Positions 1-10,056 of a stretch of 64,000 nt of DNA are shown in pieces; position 1 is the first letter of the stretch; every line of letters starts with the position of its first letter. Under the pieces are notes generated by a model. The model was not told the DNA's origin. It saw only the letters and a list, made by a program, of their open reading frames with translations, and made no database searches. This DNA comes from Taudactylus pleione. Its lineage: Eukaryota; Chordata; Amphibia; Anura; Myobatrachidae. Location of the stretch: the NCBI GenBank assembly GCA_031769625.1, contig JAUIMM010000641.1:6565501-6629500 (forward strand). The letters run 5' to 3'. A program made the position numbers and the translations under genes.

Positions 1-774
1 ACAGTGTGACATCATAGTAGGAGTGACAATGTGATGTCATAATGGGAATACTATATTAATTTATTATTGAGATAGACATTGTGATGTCATAAAAAGAGTA
101 TTAAAGTGGTTTAATAATGAAAGTGACATTGTGATGTCATAATGTGAGTACTACAGTGTTTTAGTTAATGAGAGTGGCATTGTGATGTCATAATGGGAGT
201 GTCTAAGTGAGGGTAAAACGGGAGTGACATTGTGATGTCATGATGGGAATGGCAAAGTGATGTTAAAGTTAAAGTGACATTGTGACATTATAATGGGAGT
301 GATAATGTGATGTCATAATGGAAGTACTAAAGTGGTTTATTAATAAGAGTGACATTGTGATGTCATAATTTTTGTATTAAAGTGGTTTATTAATGAGTGA
401 CATTGTGATGTCATAATGGGAGTGGCTAAGTAATGTTAAAATGGGAGTAACAGTGTGACGTCATAGTGGGAGTGGCAATGTGATGTCATAGTGGGAAATA
501 CAATGTAATGTCATATTGGGAAAACTATAGTGGTTTAATAATGAGAGTGACATTGTGATGTCACAATGGGAGTATCAAAGTGGTTTATTAATGAGAGTGA
601 CATTGTGATGTCATAATGGGAGTGGCTAAGTGAAGGTAAAATGGGAGTGACATTGTGATGTCATAATGGGAATGGCAAAGTGATGTTAAAATGAAAGTGA
701 CATTGTGACATCATAATGGGAGTGATAATGTGATGTCATAATGGAAGTACTAAAGTGGTTTATTAATAAGAGTG
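1..774 (+). repeat. H-cassette block, near-exact copy of 5174-5950
   Basis: This block matches 5174-5950 at an offset of 5,173 with no difference I could find, including private variants: CATAAAAAGAG (instead of CATAATAAGAG), TTTAATAATGAAAG, GTTTTAGTTAATG, GTGTCTAAGTGAGGG, GTCATGATGGG, the T-run TAATTTTTGTATT and GGGAAATACAATG. Such sharing shows a recent duplication of the segment, or an assembly duplication. After about 780 this copy carries an extra dimer (50 bp) that the other lacks. Confidence 0.9.
46..70 (+). repeat. Monomer H (first of 25), marker of the H cassette
   Basis: An AT-rich monomer GAATACTATATTAATTTATT ending ATTGA, followed by GATAGACATT. It is rare enough to serve as a landmark. 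Copies start at 46, 2432, 2879, 5219, 6783, 8737, 10832, 13279, 15726, 19376, 22840, 27189, 27809, 30109, 34874, 38640, 41883, 46374, 49617, 50846, 52686, 53306, 55606, 60372 and 63615. In most places it is followed by a conserved order: A, B, A ending AATGT, I (GAGTACTACAG), A starting GAGTGGCATT, G, A, F, A with ACATTATAATGG or ACATCATAATGG, E (GAGTGATAATG), B (AAGTACTAAAG). The equal spacings between copies define the HORs listed below. Confidence 0.9.
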
Positions 775-1497
775 ACATTGTGATGTCATAATGGGAGTAT
801 TGAAGTGTTTTATTAATGAGAGTGACATTGAGATGTCATAATGGGAATATTATAGTGGTTTATTAATGAGTGACAGTGTGATGTCATAATGGGAGTGGCT
901 AAGTGATGTTAAAATGGGAGTAACAGTGTGACATCATAGTGGGAGTGACAATGTGATGTCATAACGGGAATACTATAGTGGTTTATTAATGAGAGTGACA
1001 TTGTGATGTCATAATGGAAGTATTAAAGTGGTTTATTAATGAGAGTGACATTGTGATGTCATAATGGGAGTGGCTAAGTGATGTTAAAATCGGAGTAACA
1101 GCGCTACGTCATATTGGGAGTGAGAATGTGATGTCATAATGGGAATACTATAGTGGTTTATTAATGAGAGTGACATTGTGATGTCATAATGGGAGTATTA
1201 AAGTGGTTTATTAATTAGATTGACATTGTGATGTCATAATGGGAGTATTAAAGTGGTTTATTAATGAGAGTGACATTGTGATGTCAAAACGGGAGTGGCT
1301 AAGTGATGTTAAAATCGGAGTAACAGCGTGACGTCATTGTGGGAGTGACAATGTGATGTCATAATGGGAATACTATAGTGGTTTATTAATGAGAGTGACA
1401 TTGTGATGTCATAATGGGAGTATTATAGTGGTTAATTAATGAGAGTGACAATGTGATGTCATAATGGGAATACTATAGTGGTTTATTAATAAGAGTG
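775..1497 (+). repeat. 723-bp tandem duplication, copy 1
   Basis: Markers lie 723 bp from their partners in copy 2: ATAACGGGAA at 961 and 1684, and GCGCTACGTC at 1101 and 1824. 723 is 29 x 25 minus 2, so the duplication occurred in register. Edges are approximate to about 50 bp. Confidence 0.85.
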
Positions 1498-2220
1498 ACA
1501 TTGTGATGTCATAATGTGAGTATTGAAGTGTTTTATTAATGAGAGTGACATTTTGATGTCATAATGGGAGTATTATAGTGGTTTATTAATGAGTGACATT
1601 GTGATGTCATAATGGGAGTGGCTAAGTGATGTTAAAATGGGAGTAACAGTGTGACATCATAGTGGGAGTGACAATGTGATGTCATAACGGGAATACTATA
1701 GTGGTTTATTAATGAGAGTGACATTGTGATGTCATAATGGAAGTATTAAAGTGGTTTATTAATGAGAGTGACATTGTGATGTCATAATGGGAGTGGCTAA
1801 GTGATGTCAAAATCGGAGTAACAGCGCTACGTCATAGTGGGAGTGAGAATGTGATGTCATAATGGGAATACTATAGTGGTTTATTAATGAGAGTGACATT
1901 GTGATGTCATAATGGGAGTATTAAAGTGGTTTATTAATTAGATTGACAGTGTGATGTCATAATGGGAGTATTAAAGTGGTTTATTAATGAGAGTGACATT
2001 GTGATGTCAAAATGGGAGTGGCTAAGTGATGTTAAAATCGGAGTAACAGCGTGATGTCATAGTGGGAGTGATAATGTGATGTCATAATGGGAAATCTATA
2101 GTGGTTTATAAATGAGAGTGACATTGTGATGTCATAATGGGAGTATTATAGTGGTTTATTAATGAGTGACATTGTGATGTCATAATGGGAGTGGCTAAGT
2201 GATGTTAAAATGGGAGTAAC
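1498..2220 (+). repeat. 723-bp tandem duplication, copy 2
   Basis: Second copy of the 723-bp unit. It differs from copy 1 by scattered substitutions and the private GGGAAATCTATAG with TTTATAAATGAG near 2089-2115. Those last variants recur at about 6,439, 25,922, 26,841, 43,380 and 52,341, linking this block to the later amplified segments. Confidence 0.83.
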
Positions 2221-2670
2221 AGCGTGACATCATAGTGGGAGTGACAATGTGATGTCATAATGGGAATACTATAGTGGTTTATTAATGAGAGTGACATTGT
2301 GATGTCATAATGGAATATTAAAGTGATTTATTAATGAGTGACATTGTGATGTCATAATGGGAGTGGCTGTGATGTTAATATGGGAGTAAGTGTGACATCA
2401 TAGTGGGAATGACAATGTGATGTCATAATGGGAATACTATATTAATTTATTATTGAGATAGACATTGTGATGTCATAATAAGAGTATTAAAGTGGTTTAT
2501 TAATGAAAGTGACATTGTGATGTCATAATGTGAGTACTACAGTGTTTTGGTTAATGAGAGTGGCATTGTGATGTCATAATGAGAGTGGCTAAGTGAAGGT
2601 AAAATTGGAGTGACATTGTGATGTCATAATGGGAATGGCAAAGTGATGTTAAAATGAAAGTGACATTGTG
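1790..2670 (+). repeat. Block duplicated at about 6140-7020 (offset 4,350-4,351)
   Basis: TGATGTCAAAATCGG with GCGCTACG near 1805-1830, the GGGAAATCTATAG variant, and H at 2432 all recur 4,350 bp downstream (H at 6783, offset 4,351). The extra base is the missing G in TGGAATATTAAAG near 2312 against TGGGAATATTAAAG near 6661. This overlaps the second 723-bp copy and the first 447-bp copy, so several duplications are superimposed here. Confidence 0.8.
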
Positions 2671-2817
2671 ACATCATAATGGGAGTGATAATGTGATGTC
2701 ATAATGGAAGTACTAAAGTGGTTTATTAATAAGAGTGATATTGTGATGTCATAATGGGAGTATTATAGTGGTTTATTAATGAGTGACATTGTGATGTCAT
2801 AATGGGAGTGGCTATGT
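2371..2817 (+). repeat. 447-bp tandem duplication, copy 1
   Basis: GATGTTAATATGGGAGTAAG at 2371 recurs at 2818, and the H monomer at 2432 recurs at 2879: spacing 447, which is 18 x 25 minus 3. The C and D monomers at the left edge are both shortened by two bases (GTGGCTGTGATG, GAGTAAGTGTG), a signature also seen at 6,710, 27,122, 27,745, 52,620 and 53,240. Confidence 0.85.
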
Positions 2818-3264
2818 GATGTTAATATGGGAGTAAGTGTGATATCATAGTGGGAGTGACAATGTGATGTCATAATGGGAATACTATATTAATTTATTAT
2901 TGAGATAGACATTGTGATGTCATAATAAGAGTATTAAAGTGGTTTATTAATGAAAGTGACATTGTGATGTCATAATGTGAGTACTACAGTGTTTTGGTTA
3001 ATGAGAGTGGCATTGTGATGTCATAATGGGATTGGCTAAGTGAAGGTAAAATTGGAGTGACATTGTGATGTCATAATGGGAATGGCAAAGTGATGTTAAA
3101 ATGAAAGTGACATTGTGACAACATAATGGGAGTGATAATGTGATGTCATAATGGAAGTACTAAAGTGGTTTATTAATAAGAGTGACAATGTGATGTCATA
3201 ATGGGAGTATTATAGTGGTTTATTAATGAGTGACATTGTGATGTCATAATGGGAGTGGCTAAGT
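2818..3264 (+). repeat. 447-bp tandem duplication, copy 2
   Basis: Second 447-bp copy led by H at 2879. It is nearly identical to copy 1, with differences such as GTGTGATATCAT for GTGTGACATCAT near 2840 and GTGACAACATAATGG near 3117. Confidence 0.85.
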
Positions 3265-4545
3265 GATGTTAAAATGGGAGTAACAGTGTGACATCATAGT
3301 GGGAGTGACAATGTGATGTCATAATGGGAATACTATAGTGGTTTATTAATGAGAGTGACATTGTGATGTCATAATGGAAGTATTAAAGTGGTTTATTAAT
3401 GAGAGTTACATTGTGATGTCATAATGGGAGTGGCTAAGTGATGTTAAAATCGGAGTAACAGCGTTACGTCATAGTGGGAGTGAGAATGTGATGTCATAAT
3501 GGGAATACTATAGTGATTATTAATGAGAGTGACATTGTGATGTCATAATGGGAGTATTAAAGTGGTTTATTAATTAGATTGACATTGTGATGTCATAATG
3601 GGAGTGATAATGTGATGTCATAATGGAAGTACTAAAGTGGTTTATTAATAAGAGTGACAATGTGATGTCATAATGGGAGTATTATAGTGGTTTATTAATG
3701 GGTGACATTGTGATGTCATAATGGGAGTGGCTAAGTGATGTTAAAATGGGAGTAACAGTGTGACATCATAGTGGGAGTGACAATGTGATGTCATAATGGT
3801 AATACTATAGTGGTTTATTAATGAGAGTGACATTGTGATGTCATAATGGAAGTATTAAAGTGGTTTATTAATGAGAGTGACATTGTGATGTCATAATGGG
3901 AGTGGCTAAGTGATGTTCAAATCGGAGTAACAGTGTTACGTCATAGTGGGAGAGAGAATATGATGTCATAATGGGAATACTATAGTGATTATTAATGAGA
4001 GTGACATTGTGATGTCATAATGGGAGTACTAAAGTGGTTTATTAATAAGAGTGACAATGTGATGTCATAATGGGAGTATTATAGTGGTTTATTAATGGGT
4101 GACATTGTGATGTCATAATGGGAGTGGCTAAGTGATGTTAAAATGGGAGTAACAGTGTGACATCATAGTGGGAGTGACAATGTGATGTCATAATGGGAAT
4201 ACTATAGTAGTTTATTAATGAGAGTGACATTGTGATGTCATAATGGAAGTATTAAAGTGGTTTATTAATGAGAGTGACATTGTGATGTCATAATGGGAGT
4301 GGCTAAGTGATGTTAAAATCGGAGTAACAGTGTTACGTCATAGTGGGAGTGAGAATGTGATGTCATAATGGGAATACTATAGTGATTATTAATGAGAGTG
4401 ACATTGTGATGTCATAATGGGAGTATTAAAGTGGTTTATTAATTAGATTGACATTGTGATGTCATAATGGGAGAATTAAAGTGGTTTATTAATGAGAGTG
4501 ACATTGTGATGTCAAAATGGGAGTGGCTAAGTGATGTTAAAATCA
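3265..4545 (+). repeat. Tandem 472/397-bp repeat array (about 2.7 copies)
   Basis: ACATCATAGTGGG marks at 3291, 3763 and 4160 give spacings of 472 and 397 bp. The difference is exactly 75 bp, three monomers. Each copy carries C-D-E-B', then A-B with AAGTATTAAAG, then D with GTTACGTCA, then E as GAGAATGTG, then the shortened B' TAGTGATTATTAATGAG. There is no H monomer in this stretch. Confidence 0.8.
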
Positions 4546-4895
4546 GAGTAACAGCGTGATGTCATAGTGGGAGTGACAATGTGATGTCATAATGGGAATA
4601 CTATAGTGGTTTATTAATGAGAGTGACATTGTGATGTCATAATGGGAGTATTAAAGTGGTTTATTAATTAGATTGACATTGTGATGTCATAATGGGAGTA
4701 TTAAAGTGGTTTATTAATGAAAGTGACATTGTGATGTCATAATTGGAGTATTAAAGTGGTTTATTAATGAGAGTGACATTGTGATGTCAAAATGGGAGTG
4801 GCTAAGTGATGTTAAAATCGGAGTAACAGCGTGACGTCATAGTGGGAGTGAGAATGTGATATCATAATGGGAATACTATAGTGGTTTATTAATGA

Positions 4896-4920
4896 GAGTG
4901 ACATTGTGATGTCATAATGG
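4896..4920 (+). repeat. Monomer A, reference copy
   Basis: The most abundant monomer: it begins GAGTGACATT, has core GTGATGTCA and ends TAATGG. Positions 4900-4915 form TGACAT-TGTG-ATGTCA, a six-base-pair inverted repeat around a four-base loop. Composition is 8 G, 2 C, 7 A, 8 T, showing the strand asymmetry of the array. Variants include endings AATGT, AATAA and AAAATGG, a GTGGCATT start, and CACAATGG. Confidence 0.92.
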
Positions 4921-4945
4921 GAGTATTATAGTGGTTTATTAATGA
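4921..4945 (+). repeat. Monomer B, reference copy
   Basis: The AT-rich partner of A: GAGTATTATAG (or ATTAAAG) followed by GTGGTTTATTAATGA, with no C at all. Aligned without gaps it matches A at 15 of 25 positions (GAGT, GTG and TAATG blocks), so it is a diverged monomer and not an unrelated spacer. A plus B gives the 50-bp dimer visible across the window. A form lacking two bases (AATGAGTGAC junction) and a form TAGTGATTATTAATGA, shorter by one base, shift the register. Confidence 0.9.
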
Positions 4946-4970
4946 GAGTGACATTGTGATGTCATAATGG

Positions 4971-4995
4971 GAGTGGCTAAGTGATGTTAAAATCG
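4971..4995 (+). repeat. Monomer C, reference copy
   Basis: GAGTGGCTAAG followed by TGATGTTAAAAT and then CG or GG. It matches monomer A at about 19 of 25 positions. The ATCGG form introduces a CpG. A derived form with GTGAAGG or GTGAGGG in the middle (here called G) follows the H cassette. It normally precedes D. Confidence 0.88.
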
Positions 4996-5020
4996 GAGTA
5001 ACAGCGTGACGTCATAGTGG
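4996..5020 (+). repeat. Monomer D with CRE-type palindrome TGACGTCA
   Basis: GAGTAACAGCG followed by TGACGTCATAGTGG. It matches A at about 20 of 25 positions. The octamer TGACGTCA at 5007-5014 is identical to the cAMP-response element core bound by CREB/ATF-type bZIP proteins in animals, and related sites bind plant TGA-type bZIPs. Other D copies read TGACATCA or TGATGTCA, which are the two products of CpG transition. Whether any protein binds here is not shown by the sequence. Confidence 0.85.
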
Positions 5021-5173
5021 GAGTGACAATGTGATGTCATAATGGGAATACTATAGTGGTTTATTAATGAGAGTGTCATTGTGATGTCATAATGGGATTA
5101 TTAAAGTGGTTTATTAATGAGTGACATTGTGATGTCATAATGGGAGTGGCTAAGTGATGTTAATATGGGAGTA

Positions 5174-5950
5174 ACAGTGTGACATCATAGTAGGAGTGAC
5201 AATGTGATGTCATAATGGGAATACTATATTAATTTATTATTGAGATAGACATTGTGATGTCATAAAAAGAGTATTAAAGTGGTTTAATAATGAAAGTGAC
5301 ATTGTGATGTCATAATGTGAGTACTACAGTGTTTTAGTTAATGAGAGTGGCATTGTGATGTCATAATGGGAGTGTCTAAGTGAGGGTAAAACGGGAGTGA
5401 CATTGTGATGTCATGATGGGAATGGCAAAGTGATGTTAAAGTTAAAGTGACATTGTGACATTATAATGGGAGTGATAATGTGATGTCATAATGGAAGTAC
5501 TAAAGTGGTTTATTAATAAGAGTGACATTGTGATGTCATAATTTTTGTATTAAAGTGGTTTATTAATGAGTGACATTGTGATGTCATAATGGGAGTGGCT
5601 AAGTAATGTTAAAATGGGAGTAACAGTGTGACGTCATAGTGGGAGTGGCAATGTGATGTCATAGTGGGAAATACAATGTAATGTCATATTGGGAAAACTA
5701 TAGTGGTTTAATAATGAGAGTGACATTGTGATGTCACAATGGGAGTATCAAAGTGGTTTATTAATGAGAGTGACATTGTGATGTCATAATGGGAGTGGCT
5801 AAGTGAAGGTAAAATGGGAGTGACATTGTGATGTCATAATGGGAATGGCAAAGTGATGTTAAAATGAAAGTGACATTGTGACATCATAATGGGAGTGATA
5901 ATGTGATGTCATAATGGAAGTACTAAAGTGGTTTATTAATAAGAGTGACA
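5174..5950 (+). repeat. H-cassette block, copy of 1-774
   Basis: Carries H at 5219 and every private variant of the first block at an offset of 5,173. The next related H block, at 10,832 (offset 5,613), has the more usual AATAAGAG and TTTATTAATG forms, so the 1 and 5,174 copies are each other's closest relatives. Confidence 0.9.
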
Positions 5951-7020
5951 TTGTGATGTCATAATGGGAGTATTATAGTGGTTTATTAATGAGTGACATT
6001 GTGATGTCATAATGGGAGTGGCTAAGTGATGTTAAAATGGGAGTAACAGTGTGACATCATAGTGGGAGTGACAATGTGATGTCATAATGGAAGTATTAAA
6101 GTGGTTTATTAATGAGAGTGACATTGTGATGTCATAATGGGAGTGGCTAAGTGATGTCAAAATCGGAGTAACAGCGCTACGTCATAGTGGGAGTGAGAAT
6201 GTGATGTCATAATGGGAATACTATAGTGGTTTATTAATGAGAGTGACATTGTGATGTCATAATGGGAGTATTAAAGTGCTTTATTAATTAGATTGACATT
6301 GTGATGTCATAATGGGAGTATTAAAGTGGTTTATTAATGAGAGTGACATTGTGATGTCAAAATGGGAGTGGCTAAGTGATGTTAAAATCGGAGTAACAGC
6401 GTGACGTCATAGTGGGAGTGATAATGTGATGTCATAATGGGAAATCTATAGTGGTTTATAAATGAGAGTGACATTGTGATGTCATAATGGGAGTATTATA
6501 GTGGTTTATTAATGAGTGACATTGTGATGTCATAATGGGAGTGGCTAAGTGATGTTAAAATGGGAGTAACAGCGTGACATCATAGTGGAAGTGACAATGT
6601 GATGTCATAATGGGAATACTATAGTGGTTTATTAATGAGAGTGACATTGTGATGTCATAATGGGAATATTAAAGTGATTTATTAATGAGTGACATTGTGA
6701 TGTCATAATGGGAGTGGCTGTGATGTTAATATGGGAGTAAGTGTGACATCATAGTGGGAGTGACAATGTGATGTCATAATGGGAATACTATATTAATTTA
6801 TTATTGAGATAGACATTGTGATGTCATAATAAGAGTATTAAAGTGGTTTATTAATGAAAGTGACATTGTGATGTCATAATGTGAGTACTACAGTGTTTTC
6901 GTTAATGAGAGTGTCATTGTGATGTCATAATGGGAGTGGCTAAGTGAAGGTAAAATTGGAGTGACATTGTGATGTCATAATGGGAATGGCAAAGTGATGT
7001 TAAAATGAAAGTGACATTGT
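5951..7020 (+). repeat. Block related to about 1,700-2,670 and to about 26,000-27,450
   Basis: Contains GCGCTACGTC near 6175, the GGGAAATCTATAG variant at 6439, the double-shortened C/D pair near 6710 and H at 6783. The same order appears at about 26,570-27,450 and 52,080-52,950, so this looks like an earlier version of the segment later amplified on the right of the window. Confidence 0.78.
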
Positions 7021-9020
7021 GACGTCATAGTGGGAGTGAGAATGTGATGTCATAATGGGAATACTATAGTGATTATTAATGAGAGTGACATTGTGATGTC
7101 ATAATGGGAGTATTAAAGTGGTTTATTAATTAGATTGACATTGTGATGTCATAATGGGAGTGATAATGTGATGTCATAATGGAAGTACTAAAGTGGTTTA
7201 TTAATAAGAGTGACAATGTGATGTCATAATGGGAGTATTATAGTGGTTTATTAATGAGTGACATTGTGATGTCATAATGGGAGTGGCTAAGTGATGTTAA
7301 AATGGGAGTAACAGTGTGACATCATAGTGGGAGTGACAATGTGATGTCATAATGGGAATACTATAGTGGTTTATTAATGAGAGTGACATTGTGATGTCAT
7401 AATGGAAGTATTAAAGTGGTTTATTAATGAGAGTGACATTGTGATGTCATAATGGGAGTGGCTAAGTGATGTTAAAATCGGAGTAACAGTGTTACGTCAT
7501 AGTGGGAGAGAGAATATGATGTCATAATGGGAATACTATAGTGATTATTAATGAGAGTGACATTGTGATGTCATAATGGGAGTATTAAAGTGGTTTATTA
7601 ATTAGATTGACATTGTGATGTCATAATGGGAGTATTCAAGTGGTTTATTAATGAGAGTGACATTGTTATGTCAAAACGGGTGTGGCTAAGTGATGTTAAA
7701 ATGGGAATGGCAAAGTGATGTTAAAATTAAAGTGACATTGTGACATCATAATAGGAGTGATAATGTGATGTCATAATGGAAGTACTAAAGTGGTTTATTA
7801 ATAAGAGTGACATTGTGATGTCATAATGGGAGTATTATAGTGGTTTGTTAATGAGTGACATTGTGATGTCATAATGGGAGTGGCTAAGTGATGTTAAAAT
7901 CGGAGTAACAGTGTGACATCATAGTGGGAGTGACAATGTGATGGATAAGTGATGTTAAAATGGGAGTAACAGTGTTACATCATAGTGGGAGTGACAATGT
8001 GAAGTCATAATGGGAATACTATAGTGGTTTATTAATGAGAGTGAAATTGTGATGTCATAATGGAAGTATTAAAGTGGTTTATTAATGAGAGTGACATTGT
8101 GATGTCATAATGGGAGTGGCTAAGTGATGTTAAAATCGGAGTAACAGCGTTACGTCATAGTGGGAGTGAGAATGTGATGTCATAATGGGAATACTATAGT
8201 GATTATTAATGAGAGTGACATTGTGATGTCACAATGGGAGTATTAAAGTGGTTTATTAATTAGATTGACATTGTGATGTCATAATGTAAGTATTAAAGTG
8301 GTTTATTAATAAGAGTGACATTGTGATCTCAAAATGAGAGTGGCTAAGTGATGTTAAAATCGGAGTAACAGCGTGACGTCATAGTGGGAGTGACAATGTG
8401 ATGTCATAATGGGAATACTATAGTGGTTTATTAATGAGAGTGACATTGTGATGTCATAATGTGACTATTATAGTGGTTAATTAATGAGTGACAATGTGAT
8501 GTCATAATGGGAATACTATAGTGGTTTATTAATAAGAGTGACATTGTGATGTCATAATGGGAGTATTGAAGTGTTTTATTAATGAGAGTGACATTGTGAT
8601 GTCATAATGGGAGAATTATAGTGGTTTATTAATGAGAGTGACATTGTGATGTCATAATGGGAGTGGCTAAGTGATGTTAAAATCGGAAGTAACAGCGTGA
8701 CGTCATAGTGGAAGTGACAATGTGATGTCATAATGGGAATACTATATTAATTTATTATTGAGATAGACATTGTGATGTCATAATGGGAGTATTAAAGTGG
8801 TTTATTAATGAAAGTGACATTGTGATGTCATAATGTGAGTACTACAGTGTTTTGGTTAATGAGAGTGGCATTGTGATGTCATAATGGGAGTGGCTAAGTG
8901 AGGGTAAAATGGGAGTGACATTGTGATGTCATAATGGGAATGGCAAAGTGATGTTAAAATTAAAGTGCCATTGTGACATTATAATGGGAGTGATAATTTG
9001 ATGTCATAATGGAAGTACTA
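7021..9020 (+). repeat. Block homologous to 28,395-30,390 (offset 21,374 to 21,372)
   Basis: The unusual truncated junction GTGATGGATAAGTGATG at 7940 recurs at 29,314, and H at 8737 recurs at 30,109. The two-base loss in offset is explained by one extra A in ATCGGAAGTAAC near 8685 and one missing base in AGTGGTTAATAATAAG near 29,896. The third copy is at about 53,892-55,900. Confidence 0.85.
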
Positions 9021-10056
9021 AAGAGGTTTATTAATATGAGTGACATTGTGATGTCATAATGGGAGTGGCTAAGTAATGTTAAAATGGGAGTAACAGTGTG
9101 ACATCATAGTGGGAGTGGCAATGTGATATCATAGTGGGAAAGACAATGTAATGTCATAATGGGAAAACTATAGTGGTTTAATAATGAGAGTGACATTGTG
9201 ATGTCACAATGGGAGTATCAAAGTGGTTTATTAATGAGAGTGACATTGTGATGTCATAATGGGAGTGGCTAAGTGAAGGTAAAATGGGAGTGACATTGTG
9301 ATGTCATAATGGGAATGGCAAATTGATGTTAAAATGAAAGTGACATTGTGACATCATAATGGGAGTGATAATGTGATGTCATAATGGAAGTATTAAAGTA
9401 GTTTATTAATGAGAGTTACATTGTGATGTCATAATGGGAGTGGCTAAGTGATGTTAAAATCGGAGTAACAGCGTTACGTCATAGTGGGAGTGGGAATGTG
9501 ATGTCATAATGGGAATACTATAGTGATTATTAATGAGAGTGACATTGTGATGTCATAATGGGAGTATTAAAGAGGTTTATTAATTAGATTGACATTGTGA
9601 TGTCATAATGGGAGTGATAATGTGATGTCATAATGGAAGTACTAAAGTGGTTTATTAATAAGAGTGACATTGTGATGTCATAATGGGAGTATTATAGTGG
9701 TTTATTAATGAGTGACATTGTGATGTCATAATGGGAGTGGCTAAGTGATGTTAAAATGGGAGTAACAGTGTGACATCATAGTGGGAGTGACAATGTGATG
9801 TCATAATGGTAATACTATAGTAGTTTATTAATGAGAGTGACATTGTGATGTCCTAATGGAAGTATTAAAGTGGTTTATTAATGAGAGTGACATTGTGATG
9901 TCATAATGGGAGTGGCTAAGTGATGTTAAAATCGGAGTAACAGTGTTACGTCATAGTGGGAGTGAGAATGTGATGTCATAATGGGAATACTATAGTGATT
10001 ATTAATGAGAGTGACATTGTGATGTCATAATGGGAGTATTAAAGTGGTTTATTAAT
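9021..10056 (+). repeat. Mixed block leading into the 2,447-bp HOR
   Basis: Contains the string C-D-E with GTGGGAAAGACAATG and AAAACTATAGTGG, then G and F monomers, then 472-type monomers with TAGTGATTATTAATG. Its first part (about 9,040-9,120) matches the last 70 bases of the window. No unique sequence. Confidence 0.75.

Larger units (their letters stand above)
4896..5070 (+). repeat. Reference 175-bp seven-monomer unit A-B-A-C-D-E-B'
   Basis: A clean example of the commonest intermediate unit, exactly 7 x 25 bp: A 4896-4920, B 4921-4945, A 4946-4970, C 4971-4995, D 4996-5020, E 5021-5045, B' 5046-5070. The D monomers at 4821 and 4996 lie 175 bp apart, as do the AGCGTGACGT motifs at 10,441 and 10,616. 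The same string recurs throughout the array, often shortened by 2 bp where B ends AATGAGTGAC instead of AATGAGAGTGAC. Its length is close to one nucleosome repeat, a coincidence or constraint discussed in the findings. Confidence 0.9.
4546..5173 (+). repeat. 175-bp-type monomer strings between HOR blocks
   Basis: Consists of A, B, C, D, E and B' monomers with D spacings near 175 bp, ending in GGGATTATTAAAG and TTAATATGGGAG, the pair that usually precedes the H cassette (also before 10,832, 13,279, 15,726, 19,376, 34,874, 38,640, 46,374 and 60,372). No other content is seen. Confidence 0.8.

Noticed and set aside
46..70. AT-rich H monomer as a TATA box or promoter
   Set aside because: There is no downstream gene, no other promoter element, and the AT-richness is shared with B monomers. 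Kept only as an untested possibility in the findings.
361..385. T-run TAATTTTTGTATT as a terminator or polymerase III stop
   Set aside because: It has no preceding hairpin or RNA gene, and it recurs as a fixed variant of one monomer in the H cassette (for example 23,161, 25,027, 42,430, 51,391, 61,561), so it is a repeat variant.
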